A DNA stretch of 10,474 nt, from NCBI GenBank assembly GCA_949948825.1, contig CATLIJ010000069.1, forward strand, positions 1 through 10,474. The letters are read 5' to 3'. The stretch comes from an uncultured Clostridiaceae bacterium. GTDB lineage: Bacteria; Bacillota; Clostridia; Lachnospirales; Lachnospiraceae. A program made the position numbers and the translations under genes. Below the pieces are notes generated by a model, which saw nothing but the letters and a program-made list of their open reading frames with translations, had not been told where the DNA came from and did not search any database. This document shows positions 1-6,920 of this stretch, in pieces. The first letter of the stretch is position 1. Every line of letters begins with the position of its first letter.

Positions 1-138
1 AAACTTCTGGATGCCAGAACCGAGGATACAAGCCTTGTTCTGACTGGAACGATGCTTCCAGAGAAGTTGAAGCCATATGTGGATATAATTTCCAGAATTG
101 AATACATTGAAGTTGACAAAGATAAAGAGGAATGCTAG
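1..138 (+). CDS. C-terminal end of probable ATP:corrinoid (cob(I)alamin) adenosyltransferase (partial)
   Basis: The window opens inside a reading frame whose last 45 residues are visible, ending at TAG 136-138. The string LVLTGTMLPEKLKPYVDIIS follows the pattern VxLTGRxxPxxLxxxADxVTE near the C-terminus of the BtuR/CobO/CobA family. These enzymes transfer the adenosyl group of ATP to reduced corrinoids to make adenosylcobalamin in the cytoplasm. The catalytic P-loop would lie upstream of the window and cannot be checked. The arginine after LTG, common in the family, is threonine here. The gene is closed by a terminator directly downstream, so it probably ends an upstream transcript. The identification rests on one short C-terminal pattern and is moderate. 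Confidence 0.5.
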   Translation, partial: KLLDARTEDTSLVLTGTMLPEKLKPYVDIISRIEYIEVDKDKEEC

Positions 139-141
139 ACT
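113..141 (+). promoter_or_regulatory. Candidate sigma-A promoter for dapA-dapB
   Basis: A perfect -35 hexamer TTGACA (113-118) is followed after 17 bases by TAGACT (136-141), which matches four of six bases of TATAAT. It overlaps the last codons and the stop of the upstream gene. A start point would fall near 148, inside the left arm of the terminator hairpin, so transcripts made here could not form the full hairpin. This is a sequence match only; no start site is known. Confidence 0.4.
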
Positions 142-143
142 TT

Positions 144-173
144 AAGAACTGGCTCTTAGCCGGTTCTTTTTTT
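144..173 (+). terminator. Rho-independent terminator after the adenosyltransferase gene
   Basis: The arms AAGAACTGGC (144-153) and GCCGGTTCTT (159-168) form a 10-bp stem with a single G-U pair and a 5-base loop (TCTTA). The stem is followed at once by a run of T to 173. It lies just after the stop at 138 and before the dapA ribosome binding site at 184-190. Confidence 0.88.
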
Positions 174-198
174 ACATAAATTCAGGAGGGTAAGATTT

Positions 199-1083
199 AT
201 GGCTATTTTTGAAGGAGCAGGCGTGGCGATAGTCACCCCATTTACCAGTGAAGGTGAAGTAAATTATGACAAGCTGGAGGAGCTTTTGGAGGAGCAGATT
301 GCAGGAGGCACAGATGCGATTATTTCCTGCGGGACAACAGGAGAGTCTTCTACCATGAGCCATGAAGAGCACCTGGATGTGGTCCGGTTTACCTGTAAGG
401 TGGTGAAGAACCGGATTCCGGTGATTGCGGGAACTGGCTCCAATTCCACCAGGGAGGCGATTCATCTGTCAAAGGAGGCCAGGGCTGCAGGGGCGGACGG
501 TCTTTTGCTGGTGACGCCCTATTATAACAAGGCGACTCAGGCAGGCCTGACTGCTCATTATACTATGGTGGCAAAAGAGGTGGATTTACCGATCCTTTTG
601 TATCATATTCCCGGACGGACCGGCGTGACCATGAAGCCGGAGACCATGGTGAATTTGTGCAGACAGGTTCCGAATATTGTGGGAATCAAGGAAGCCAGCG
701 GAGATTTTTCCGCCATAGCTCAGATTATGAATCTGGCAGACGGATGTGTGGATTTGTATTCCGGCAATGATGACCAGATTGTCCCGCTTCTTTCCCTGGG
801 AGGAAAGGGAGTGATCTCTGTGCTGTCCAATATAGCGCCAGGACAGACGCATGAGATCTGCGCCAGTTATTTTGCCGGGGATGTAAAGCGGAGCTGTGAA
901 TTGCAGCTTGCAGCGATTCCTCTTGTGAATGCGTTGTTCTGCGAGGTGAATCCCATTCCGGTAACGGCAGCCCTGAATCCTATGGGCAAGGCGGCAGGGC
1001 CTATGCGGATGCCGCTTACCAGCATGGAGCCTCAGAATCAGGAGAGACTTGCAAAAGCCATGAGAGAGTACGGGATTTTGTAG
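199..1083 (+). CDS. dapA: 4-hydroxy-tetrahydrodipicolinate synthase (DapA)
   Basis: DapA condenses pyruvate with L-aspartate semialdehyde, the first committed step of diaminopimelate and lysine synthesis in the cytoplasm. The 294-residue length is normal for this class I aldolase. Visible active-site elements are the CGTTGES loop (Thr46, Thr47), PYYN with Tyr109, Tyr135 and Arg140 in YHIPGRTG, and the Schiff-base Lys164 in GIKEASGD, followed by the SGNDD loop. The family usually has Asn after the active-site Tyr; here it is His136. The ATG follows AGGAGGG (184-190) at good spacing and the N-terminus fits the family. dapB follows 19 bases later, so the two are very probably co-transcribed. I see no lysine riboswitch in the roughly 60-base leader. 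Confidence 0.97.
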   Translation: MAIFEGAGVAIVTPFTSEGEVNYDKLEELLEEQIAGGTDAIISCGTTGESSTMSHEEHLDVVRFTCKVVKNRIPVIAGTGSNSTREAIHLSKEARAAGADGLLLVTPYYNKATQAGLTAHYTMVAKEVDLPILLYHIPGRTGVTMKPETMVNLCRQVPNIVGIKEASGDFSAIAQIMNLADGCVDLYSGNDDQIVPLLSLGGKGVISVLSNIAPGQTHEICASYFAGDVKRSCELQLAAIPLVNALFCEVNPIPVTAALNPMGKAAGPMRMPLTSMEPQNQERLAKAMREYGIL

Positions 1084-1102
1084 AGAGGAAGGGTGTCAAA
1101 AG

Positions 1103-1864
1103 ATGGTGAAAGTGATTCTGCATGGATGCAATGGAGCCATGGGAAGGGTGATCTCAGAGCTTGCCGGAGAGATGGAGGAAATCCGGATTGTGGCAGGGGT
1201 GGATTTGGAGGATAAAGGACTTTATGCCTATCCAGTGTACCAGGAGCTGAAAAGCTGTCCAAAGGCAGATGTGATTGTGGATTTTTCTTCGGCAAAGGCT
1301 GTGGACGCTTTGCTGGAAGCCTGTGCTGGAAGTCAGATACCTCTGGTGTTATGTACCACCGGCCTTTCCAGGGAGCAGGTGGAAAAGGTGCAGGAGGTGT
1401 CAAAGTACATACCTGTGCTTCGTTCTGCCAATATGTCTCTTGGAATCAATACGCTTCTGCGGATTTTGCAGGAGGCTGCAAAGACCTTCTCTTCGGCTGG
1501 CTTTGATATTGAGATTGTGGAGAAGCATCATAACCGGAAGGCAGACGCGCCCAGCGGCACAGCTCTGGCGCTGGCAGATGCAATCAATGAGGCTGCAGGC
1601 GGATCGTATCATTATACCTATGGCCGGGAGGGAAGACAGCAGCGGGAGAAAAAGGAAATCGGGCTTCATGCCGTCCGCTGCGGCACCATGGCCGGAGAGC
1701 ATGAGGTGATCTTTGCAGGTCCGGATGAGGTGATTACGTTTGGCCATACGGCTTATTCCAAGGCAGTTTTTGCCAAAGGAGCATTGGAGGCTGCCCGTTT
1801 TCTTGCAGGAAAGGAACCAGGGCTTTATACCATGGGAGATGTGATTGAAAATTTTTCAAAGTAA
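1103..1864 (+). CDS. dapB: 4-hydroxy-tetrahydrodipicolinate reductase (DapB)
   Basis: DapB reduces the DapA product with NAD(P)H to tetrahydrodipicolinate. The 253 residues show the Rossmann glycine motif GCNGAMGR (8-15), the DFS segment (60-62), CTTG (84-87) and SANMSLGIN (108-116). The signature EKHHNRKADAPSGTA (140-154) carries the catalytic His142 and Lys146. The substrate-binding strand reads VRCGTMAGEHE, where most homologues have RGG or RAG, so a Cys stands in the variable small-residue position. The ATG is preceded by a purine-rich site (GAGGAAGGG, 1085-1093). It lies 19 bases after dapA in an apparent dapAB operon. I see no convincing terminator in the 108 bases downstream. Confidence 0.97.
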   Translation: MVKVILHGCNGAMGRVISELAGEMEEIRIVAGVDLEDKGLYAYPVYQELKSCPKADVIVDFSSAKAVDALLEACAGSQIPLVLCTTGLSREQVEKVQEVSKYIPVLRSANMSLGINTLLRILQEAAKTFSSAGFDIEIVEKHHNRKADAPSGTALALADAINEAAGGSYHYTYGREGRQQREKKEIGLHAVRCGTMAGEHEVIFAGPDEVITFGHTAYSKAVFAKGALEAARFLAGKEPGLYTMGDVIENFSK

Positions 1865-1972
1865 AATTTTTTGGATTGGAAATTTTTCCGGATGAAAGAA
1901 ATTCATAAAATTGTTTTTCCGAAGCATACTATTACTGCATTGTAAAGACACAAATGAAAGGAGAACAGGATT

Positions 1973-2341
1973 ATGAAAAAGATTCGGATTTCAGCATTCT
2001 TTCTGCTGACGCTTCTTGTATTATGTCTGACTGCCTGCGGAGACAATTCCAACAGCGGGACTGCCGGCAGCTCTGCTTCTCAGTCCGGCATGTCTTCCAC
2101 CGGCACCTCCGCGGAGAGCTCCGGTACAGCCGGCGCCACAGGAACTTCCGGAACTACCGGGGCTTCCAATGGCTCCAATGCCTCCGGAGGACCGGGAAGC
2201 GGCGCTGCCAATAATGGAACCTCTGGCTCTGTACAGGAGAGCAGCAAAGGGGTAATGGATGGTTTGGTGGATGATGTGGAGCAGGGAGTTGAGGATTTAA
2301 CCGGCGAAAGCACATCCAGAGCTTCCGACGAGAGCAAATAA
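1973..2341 (+). CDS. Small Ser/Gly/Thr-rich lipoprotein of unknown function
   Basis: This 122-residue protein starts with a lipoprotein signal peptide: a basic n-region (MKKIR), a hydrophobic core, and the lipobox LTAC with the lipidated Cys22. It is therefore probably anchored to the outer face of the membrane. Residues about 24-94 are a low-complexity linker of Ser, Gly, Thr, Ala and Asn with repeated GTSG/GTAG-like units. The last 30 residues (KGVMDGLVDDVEQGVEDLTG) look like an acidic amphipathic helix. The ATG follows AAAGGAG (1957-1963). It forms a single-gene unit ended by a strong terminator at 2353. I do not recognise a family and assign no function. Confidence 0.85.
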   Translation: MKKIRISAFFLLTLLVLCLTACGDNSNSGTAGSSASQSGMSSTGTSAESSGTAGATGTSGTTGASNGSNASGGPGSGAANNGTSGSVQESSKGVMDGLVDDVEQGVEDLTGESTSRASDESK

Positions 2342-2352
2342 GAAAGAAAAGG

Positions 2353-2390
2353 AACACCAGACAGGACTTTTTCCGGTCTGGTGTTTTTTT
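2353..2390 (+). terminator. Rho-independent terminator after the lipoprotein gene
   Basis: The arms AACACCAGAC (2353-2362) and GTCTGGTGTT (2376-2385) are perfect reverse complements around a 13-base loop. They are followed by an uninterrupted T run to 2390. The hairpin starts 11 bases after the stop codon. Confidence 0.92.
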
Positions 2391-2629
2391 CTTATGGCAG
2401 TTATTTTAGGAAAATTATAAATACGACGAAAAACAGGTAATTTTTTTGTATAAATTGTTGAAAAATTATCAGAATAAGAAGGTAAGATTTTAAGGAAGGC
2501 CATTGCACAAAAAGCTGCATATACAAAGGGGAAAATGAGCAGGATGTTTTGTAAAAAAATATAGGAAAAACGAAAAATCAGGGGGACAGAAAAAATTCTG
2601 TCGGTTTTCTGAACATTTTAGAAACTCTA
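2391..2629. other. AT-rich intergenic stretch, no gene seen
   Basis: About 240 bases between the lipoprotein terminator and the PAP2 promoter hold no reading frame with a plausible ribosome binding site and length. The stretch is AT-rich, with several A and T runs. The one structure seen is a small perfect hairpin, GACAGAA (2585-2591) with TTCTGTC (2596-2602) around AAAA. It is followed by GGTTTTCT rather than a clean T run, so it is at best a weak terminator. Confidence 0.6.
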
Positions 2630-2658
2630 TTGTACTCTTTTCCGGAGTGTGATATAAT
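2630..2658 (+). promoter_or_regulatory. Extended -10 promoter for the PAP2-family gene
   Basis: TTGTAC (2630-2635) lies 17 bases before a perfect TATAAT (2653-2658). A TG one base upstream of the -10 (2650-2651) makes it an extended -10 element. The start point would be near 2665. That leaves about 30 bases of leader before the GTG at 2697 but only about 11 before the ATG at 2676. Confidence 0.8.
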
Positions 2659-2696
2659 CCCGGAAAAGTAAATTTATGGTAGTGAGGCGAGGTCAA

Positions 2697-3353
2697 GTGA
2701 AGAACCTGTTAAAAAAATATGGGCATATTTGGGCGTTAGGTTATGGTTTTATCTATATACCGTGGTTTTTGCACCTGGAGCGGACCGTGGTGCGGGATTA
2801 TACGGTGATGCATGTAAGACTGGATGATTTTATTCCTTTTAATGAATATTTTATTGTGCCATATTTGTTGTGGTTTGTCTATGTGTCCGGGGCCATTTTA
2901 TATTTTTTCTTTACCAGCAGGCAGGAATATTACCGGCTGTGTACATTTTTGTTTACTGGCATGACCATCAGCCTTTTGATCTGCACCTTTTTTCCCAACG
3001 GAACGGATCTTCGGGTGCCGGTGGACCCGGAAAAGAATCTCTGCAGCTTTCTGGTATCCCTGGTCCATTCGGCTGATACGTCTACCAATGTGTTTCCCAG
3101 CATTCATGTGTACAATTCTCTGGGGGTGTATGTGGCGGTGCGGAAAAGCACGCTTTTGCAGAACCGGAGAGTCCTGGAGAGAGGATGTCTTGTGATGACA
3201 GCTGCGATCTGCCTTTCTACAGTATTTTTAAAGCAGCATTCAGCGATTGATGTAACCGGAGCCATGATTCTGGCTTATTTGGTATATCCTTTTGTGTATG
3301 GGGAGGACTATGCTGGAAGCAGAAAACCAGTGCGCCGGAAAGCATTGGGATGA
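2697..3353 (+). CDS. PAP2-family integral membrane protein (lipid phosphatase or phosphotransferase-like)
   Basis: The 218-residue protein has about five to six hydrophobic segments (near residues 10-25, 50-72, 80-100, 165-178 and 186-203). It carries PAP2 superfamily motifs: FPSIH with His137 for PSGH, and CLSTVFLKQHSAID with catalytic-type His181 and Asp185. The arginine of the usual SRx5Hx3D motif is Thr175, as I recall for the inositolphosphotransferase-like branch. This suggests a dephosphorylation or head-group exchange reaction on a phospholipid or polyprenyl phosphate at the membrane; the substrate is unknown. I chose GTG 2697 because AGGCGAGG (2685-2692) precedes it, while an in-frame ATG at 2676 has no ribosome binding site and lies almost at the transcription start. 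A lipid-kinase-family gene follows. Confidence 0.85.
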   Translation: MKNLLKKYGHIWALGYGFIYIPWFLHLERTVVRDYTVMHVRLDDFIPFNEYFIVPYLLWFVYVSGAILYFFFTSRQEYYRLCTFLFTGMTISLLICTFFPNGTDLRVPVDPEKNLCSFLVSLVHSADTSTNVFPSIHVYNSLGVYVAVRKSTLLQNRRVLERGCLVMTAAICLSTVFLKQHSAIDVTGAMILAYLVYPFVYGEDYAGSRKPVRRKALG

Positions 3354-3364
3354 TATTTTGTTGT

Positions 3365-3377
3365 GTAACAGTTCAGA
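3365..3377 (+). repeat. Short dispersed intergenic motif, copy A
   Basis: GTAACAGTTCAGA lies just after the PAP2 gene. Its exact reverse complement is found at 7691-7703, and the related ACAGTTCAGAC and GTCTGAACTG form the outer arms of the element at 4432-4535. All four copies are intergenic. One 13-base match in 10 kb could be chance; the shared intergenic placement is what makes it notable. Confidence 0.4.
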
Positions 3378-3407
3378 AATAATACAGATAATTTATATAA
3401 ATTTTCT

Positions 3408-3436
3408 TAGGCATTTCTGAGATTTTATGATATAAT
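3408..3436 (+). promoter_or_regulatory. Extended -10 promoter for the lipid-kinase-family gene
   Basis: TATAAT (3431-3436) has TG at 3428-3429 and lies 17 bases after TAGGCA (3408-3413), which matches four of six bases of TTGACA. The sequence upstream is AT-rich, as in an UP element. The imperfect dyad TCTTAG (3405-3410) and CTGAGA (3417-3422) overlaps the -35 and could be an operator, though it is short. The -10 region TGATATAAT is identical to that of the PAP2 gene promoter. Confidence 0.7.
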
Positions 3437-3465
3437 TTGAATAGTAATGGATTTTGGAGGTTTCC

Positions 3466-4410
3466 ATGTACTATTTTATCGTGAATCCAAGTGCCAATGG
3501 GGGTCATGGGGAAAAAGTATGGAGAAAACTGGAACGCCGGCTGCAGTATTTGGGAATTGAATACAAGGCGCAGATTACAGGAGCGCCGGGGGATGCGGCC
3601 ATGTATGCCGCCTGTTTGGCCGAACAGGATCAAAAACCGTTTGTGATTGTGGCAGTTGGCGGAGATGGAACGGTCAATGAAGTTTTAAATGGGTTGTCTT
3701 TTGATGAACCGGTTACGCTTGGGTATATTCCGGTAGGCAGGGGGAATGACCTTGCCCGCAGCTTAAAGCTGCCCCGCAGTCCGGACAAGTGCCTGAGGCG
3801 GATTTTAGATTCCAGATATCATATCTGGCTGGATTACGGCGTCTTATCTTATGAGAATCAATCGCCGGTTCACCGGCGGTTTGCGGTCAGCAGCGGCATG
3901 GGGCTGGATGCTGCTATTTGTCATGACCGGTTGGAATTTCAGAAAAAAGCAAGACGGAATCAAAAGAGCAGAAGAAGCTTTCGGCTGCCGGGGCGTCTGG
4001 TCTGCATGCTTTTGGGAATACGGCAGTTTTTCCGGACAAGGCCAGTCAAGGGATATTTGATTCTGGACGGAACAAGGAAAGTAGAATTTAACCATATTTA
4101 CTTTATATCTGCTCACATTCATCCTTATGAGGCAGGCGGTTTCCGCTTTGCGCCAAAAGCGGATGGGAGTGACGGGCTTTTAGAAGTGTGTGTGGTGCAT
4201 AATTCCTCCAGGCTTGGATTGGTTCCGGTGCTTGTGGATGCTTTGCTGGGAAAGACAGCTTCTCACCGGGGCGTCCGGTTCTATGGCTGTAAGGAGGCGC
4301 AGATTCATGCGGAGCGGCCTGTGCCGGTTCACGCAGACGGGGAGAATTGCTACATTCAGACAGACATCCATGTGCGTTGTATTGAGAAGACCATCCGGAT
4401 GCTGGTATAA
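3466..4410 (+). CDS. Diacylglycerol/lipid kinase family protein (DagK/YegS/BmrU-like)
   Basis: The 314-residue soluble protein has the DAGK catalytic domain. YFIVNPSANGG (3-13) opens it, the nucleotide-binding GGDGT is at 65-69 in VAVGGDGTVNEVLNG, and GRGNDLA is at 91-97. The C-terminal lipid-kinase fold includes a GGFRFAPKADGSDGLLEV segment and VHADGE. Members phosphorylate diacylglycerol, undecaprenol or related lipids with ATP at the inner face of the membrane; the substrate here cannot be told. The start is ATG 3466, with GGAGG (3456-3460) five bases upstream; a TTG at 3454 in frame overlaps that site and is unlikely. Its neighbour is a PAP2-family protein, a plausible opposing or partner activity, but each gene has its own promoter. 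Confidence 0.9.
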   Translation: MYYFIVNPSANGGHGEKVWRKLERRLQYLGIEYKAQITGAPGDAAMYAACLAEQDQKPFVIVAVGGDGTVNEVLNGLSFDEPVTLGYIPVGRGNDLARSLKLPRSPDKCLRRILDSRYHIWLDYGVLSYENQSPVHRRFAVSSGMGLDAAICHDRLEFQKKARRNQKSRRSFRLPGRLVCMLLGIRQFFRTRPVKGYLILDGTRKVEFNHIYFISAHIHPYEAGGFRFAPKADGSDGLLEVCVVHNSSRLGLVPVLVDALLGKTASHRGVRFYGCKEAQIHAERPVPVHADGENCYIQTDIHVRCIEKTIRMLV

Positions 4411-4431
4411 AGAAATTTTTCCGGCAGTTTT

Positions 4432-4535
4432 GCGACAGTTCAGACGGCGGGAAAACTGGCAGGAATTTTGAGCGTCAGACTCGCTTGCAAGCCAGAATTT
4501 TTGCCAGTTCCCATATGGGATGTCTGAACTGCTGC
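4432..4535. repeat. Structured inverted-repeat element upstream of ispF (REP/MITE-like or RNA hairpin)
   Basis: Nested inverted repeats fill the gap between the lipid-kinase-family gene and ispF. The outer arms 4432-4445 and 4522-4535 match at 12 of 14 positions, with CAGTTCAGAC/GTCTGAACTG exact. The inner arms AACTGGCAGGAATTTTG (4454-4470) and CAGAATTTTTGCCAGTT (4493-4509) pair over all 17 positions as RNA, with three G-U pairs. The tip holds AGCG/CGCT (4471-4474, 4482-4485) and the palindrome GCTTGCAAGC (4483-4492). CCCATATGGG (4510-4519) is another perfect palindrome. No T run follows, so it is not a standard terminator, and I see no clean target-site duplication. The ispF ribosome binding site lies outside it. 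Confidence 0.75.
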
Positions 4536-4564
4536 ATAATTTTAGGAGGGGAAGGAGAAGGAGG

Positions 4565-5059
4565 ATGCGGATTGGACAGGGATATGATGTACACCGGCTG
4601 GTGGAAGGCCGGGATTTGATTCTTGGGGGCGTAACCATTCCCTATGAGAGGGGACTGCTGGGACATTCGGATGCAGACGTGCTGGTTCATGCAATTATGG
4701 ATGCCCTGCTGGGAGCAGCGGCCCTGGGAGATATTGGACAGCATTTTCCGGATACAGACGAGACTTACAGAGGGATTTCCAGCATAGTCCTTCTTCAGCA
4801 TACTGGAAAGCTTTTAAAGGAGCACGGCTATGAGGTGGGGAATATTGATGCCACGATGATTGCCCAAAGGCCAAAGCTGGCGCCCTACCGGCCGGAGATG
4901 GAGGACAATATTGCCAATGCTCTTGGGATTGAGCGGGACAGGGTAAATGTCAAGGCAACCACAGAGGAGGGCCTTGGATTTACTGGCAGCGGACAGGGAA
5001 TGGCAGCCTGGGCCGTGGCCCTTCTTGTAAAAACGGGAAAAAAGGAGAGTATATTATGA
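4565..5059 (+). CDS. ispF: 2-C-methyl-D-erythritol 2,4-cyclodiphosphate synthase (IspF)
   Basis: IspF cyclises CDP-methylerythritol 2-phosphate, releasing CMP, in the MEP pathway to isopentenyl diphosphate. From ATG 4565 it has 164 residues, close to the usual length. The zinc-binding residues Asp8, His10 (GYDVHRL) and His42 (GHSDADVLVHAIMDALLG) are present. So are DIGQHFPDTD (56-65) and the C-terminal KATTEEGLGFTGSGQGMAAWAV type signature. An in-frame ATG at 4520 would add 15 residues starting inside the upstream inverted repeat and is not conserved-looking; AAGGAG (4552-4557) fits ATG 4565. The stop overlaps the cysS start (ATGA, 5056-5059), implying translational coupling. ispD is not in the window. 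Confidence 0.97.
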   Translation: MRIGQGYDVHRLVEGRDLILGGVTIPYERGLLGHSDADVLVHAIMDALLGAAALGDIGQHFPDTDETYRGISSIVLLQHTGKLLKEHGYEVGNIDATMIAQRPKLAPYRPEMEDNIANALGIERDRVNVKATTEEGLGFTGSGQGMAAWAVALLVKTGKKESIL

Positions 5060-6504
5060 AAATCTTTAACACTTTGACCAGGAGAAAAGAGGAGTTTGTG
5101 CCTCTTGAGCCAGGAAAGGTGAAGATGTATGTGTGCGGGCCTACGGTATACAATTACATTCACATTGGAAATGCCCGTCCCATGGTTGTGTTTGACACAG
5201 TCAGAAGATATTTTGAGTATAAGGGCTATGAGGTCAACTATGTGTCCAATTTTACAGATGTGGATGATAAGATTATTGCAAAGGCTCTGGAGGAGGGGGT
5301 GGATTCCGGGGTAATCTCTGCCCGTTATATTGAAGAGTGTAAAAAGGATATGGAAGGCATGAATGTAAAGCCTGCCACAGTCCATCCCCAGGCCACCCTG
5401 GAGATTGGCGGAATGCTGGAGATGATTCAGACTTTGATTGACAAGGGCCACGCATATGCAGCGCCGGACGGCACGGTGTATTTCAGGACCTCTTCTTTTC
5501 CGGATTATGGAAAGCTGTCTCACAAGAACCTGGAGGAGCTGCAGTCCGGATTTCGGGAGATTAAGGTGACAGGAGAAGAGGGCAAGGAGGAACCTTCGGA
5601 TTTTGTTCTTTGGAAGCCAAAGAAGGAGGGAGAGCCTTATTGGGAGTCTGTCTGGTGTCAGGGGCGTCCGGGATGGCATATTGAGTGCTCGGTTATGGCT
5701 AAGAAATATTTGGGAGATTCCATTGATATCCATGCTGGCGGCGAGGATCTGATCTTCCCTCACCATGAGAATGAGATCGCCCAGTCTGAGGCAGCCAGCG
5801 GAAAGCCGTTTGCCCGGTATTGGATGCACAATGCCTTTTTGAATATTGACAAGAATGGTCATGTGCAGAAGATGTCCAAATCCTTGGGGAATTTCTTTAC
5901 GGTAAGGGAGATCAGTGAAAAGTATGATCTTCAGGTGTTGAGATTTTTCATGCTGAGTGCCCATTACCGCAGTCCTTTAAATTTCAGTGCAGATTTGATG
6001 GAAGCATCGAAAAACGGCCTGGAGCGGATTCTTACGGCTGCAGACCGGCTTCGGGAGGCCAAAGAAGCGGCAGCCAGGAGGGAAGCAGAGGCTTCTGTAT
6101 CCGGAGACGGGAGGGACTCCCTGGAACAGGCTCATGCTGAGGAGATTAAGGCTCTGGTTGCCAAATATGAGGCTGCCATGGAGGATGATTTTAACACAGC
6201 GGACGGGATTTCAGTGATTTTTGAGCTGGTTAAGCTTTCCAACACCACAGTCTCCAAAGACAGCAGTGTTTCCTATATTGCTTTTGTGGAGAAGACCTTA
6301 AAGACTCTCTGTGATGTGATGGGCATTTTTACTGAGCGGAGGACAGAGGTTTTGGAGGCAGAGATCGAGGATTTGATCCGGCAGCGTCAGGAGGCCAGAA
6401 AGGCAAAAAACTTTGCAGTGGCAGATGAGATCCGTGGAAAGCTTTTAGACATGGGAATCGTGCTGGAGGATACCAGAGAGGGCGTTAAATGGAAGAAAGC
6501 ATGA
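5056..6504 (+). CDS. cysS: Cysteinyl-tRNA synthetase
   Basis: CysRS activates cysteine with ATP and charges tRNA-Cys; it is a monomeric class I enzyme. The 482 residues are full length. The HIGH motif is HIGN (36-39) in CGPTVYNYIHIGNAR, and KMSKS is at 272-276. The zinc site that selects cysteine is complete: Cys27, Cys211 (WHIECSVMA), His236 and Glu240 (FPHHENE). The C-terminal DALR-like and anticodon-binding part, about residues 300-480, is present. An AAAGGAG site (5041-5047) within the end of ispF serves the start, which overlaps the ispF stop by four bases. mrnC overlaps its 3' end. Confidence 0.98.
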   Translation: MKIFNTLTRRKEEFVPLEPGKVKMYVCGPTVYNYIHIGNARPMVVFDTVRRYFEYKGYEVNYVSNFTDVDDKIIAKALEEGVDSGVISARYIEECKKDMEGMNVKPATVHPQATLEIGGMLEMIQTLIDKGHAYAAPDGTVYFRTSSFPDYGKLSHKNLEELQSGFREIKVTGEEGKEEPSDFVLWKPKKEGEPYWESVWCQGRPGWHIECSVMAKKYLGDSIDIHAGGEDLIFPHHENEIAQSEAASGKPFARYWMHNAFLNIDKNGHVQKMSKSLGNFFTVREISEKYDLQVLRFFMLSAHYRSPLNFSADLMEASKNGLERILTAADRLREAKEAAARREAEASVSGDGRDSLEQAHAEEIKALVAKYEAAMEDDFNTADGISVIFELVKLSNTTVSKDSSVSYIAFVEKTLKTLCDVMGIFTERRTEVLEAEIEDLIRQRQEARKAKNFAVADEIRGKLLDMGIVLEDTREGVKWKKA

Positions 6505-6920
6505 TCCGTCAGATCCTGGAGCTTCCGGAGACAGAGGCAGGAGAATATTCTCCTCTTGCCCTTGCCTATATTGGAGATGCAGTGTATGAGATGATCATTC
6601 GGACCAAGATTATGAGCCAGGGTAATATGCAGGTCCGTAAGATGCACAAAAACAGCGCGGCGCTGGTGAAGGCTCCGGCTCAGGCAGCTATGGCACGGCT
6701 GCTTCTGGAGGAGCTTTCCCCGGAGGAAGAGAGCATATACCGGCGGGGGCGCAATGCCAAATCAGGAACCATGGCCAAACATGCCACGATGGCTGAGTAC
6801 CGGATGGCCACAGGCTTTGAGGCCCTTGTGGGCTATCTGTATCTCACCGGGCGCAGCATGCGCCTGCTGGAGCTGGTTCGAAACGGATTAAGGAAAATGG
6901 GGGACTGCCATGAGGTATGA
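6489..6920 (+). CDS. mrnC: Mini-ribonuclease III (MrnC)
   Basis: Mini-III is an RNase III catalytic domain without a double-stranded RNA-binding domain; in Bacillus it trims the ends of 23S rRNA precursor. The 143-residue protein has the RNase III signature ALAYIGDAVYE (24-34) with catalytic Asp30, a second acidic site in TGFEALVGYLYL with Glu111, and an RRGRNAK segment (85-91). The order cysS-mrnC-rlmB is conserved in Firmicutes and supports the call. ATG 6489 overlaps cysS by 16 bases. A second in-frame ATG at 6501 makes a four-base ATGA overlap and would drop four residues; either could be used. The stop overlaps the rlmB start by 11 bases. Confidence 0.93.
   Translation: MEESMIRQILELPETEAGEYSPLALAYIGDAVYEMIIRTKIMSQGNMQVRKMHKNSAALVKAPAQAAMARLLLEELSPEEESIYRRGRNAKSGTMAKHATMAEYRMATGFEALVGYLYLTGRSMRLLELVRNGLRKMGDCHEV

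Noticed and set aside
84..89. TATAAT within the adenosyltransferase gene as a promoter
   Set aside because: There is no acceptable -35 at 16-18 bases upstream and no TG extension.
149..198. Lysine riboswitch before dapA
   Set aside because: The available leader is about 50 bases, far shorter than the lysine riboswitch aptamer, and holds only the terminator's remnant and the ribosome binding site.
2585..2602. Terminator hairpin GACAGAA/TTCTGTC
   Set aside because: It is perfect but has only seven pairs, lacks a clean T run, and no gene ends nearby; recorded in the intergenic entry only.
4432..4535. Calling the inverted-repeat element a complete transposable element
   Set aside because: No transposase, and no clean target-site duplication was found at its ends; the arms are also imperfect at two of 14 outer positions.
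4520..4564. Upstream ATG extension of ispF
   Set aside because: It would start inside the right arm of the inverted repeat without a ribosome binding site, and IspF proteins normally begin MRIGxGYDVH, which matches ATG 4565.
4885..5964. Long minus-strand open frame (359 codons) opposite ispF and cysS
   Set aside because: It lies antisense to two fully motif-complete enzymes, and its translation shows no recognisable family or start signal.
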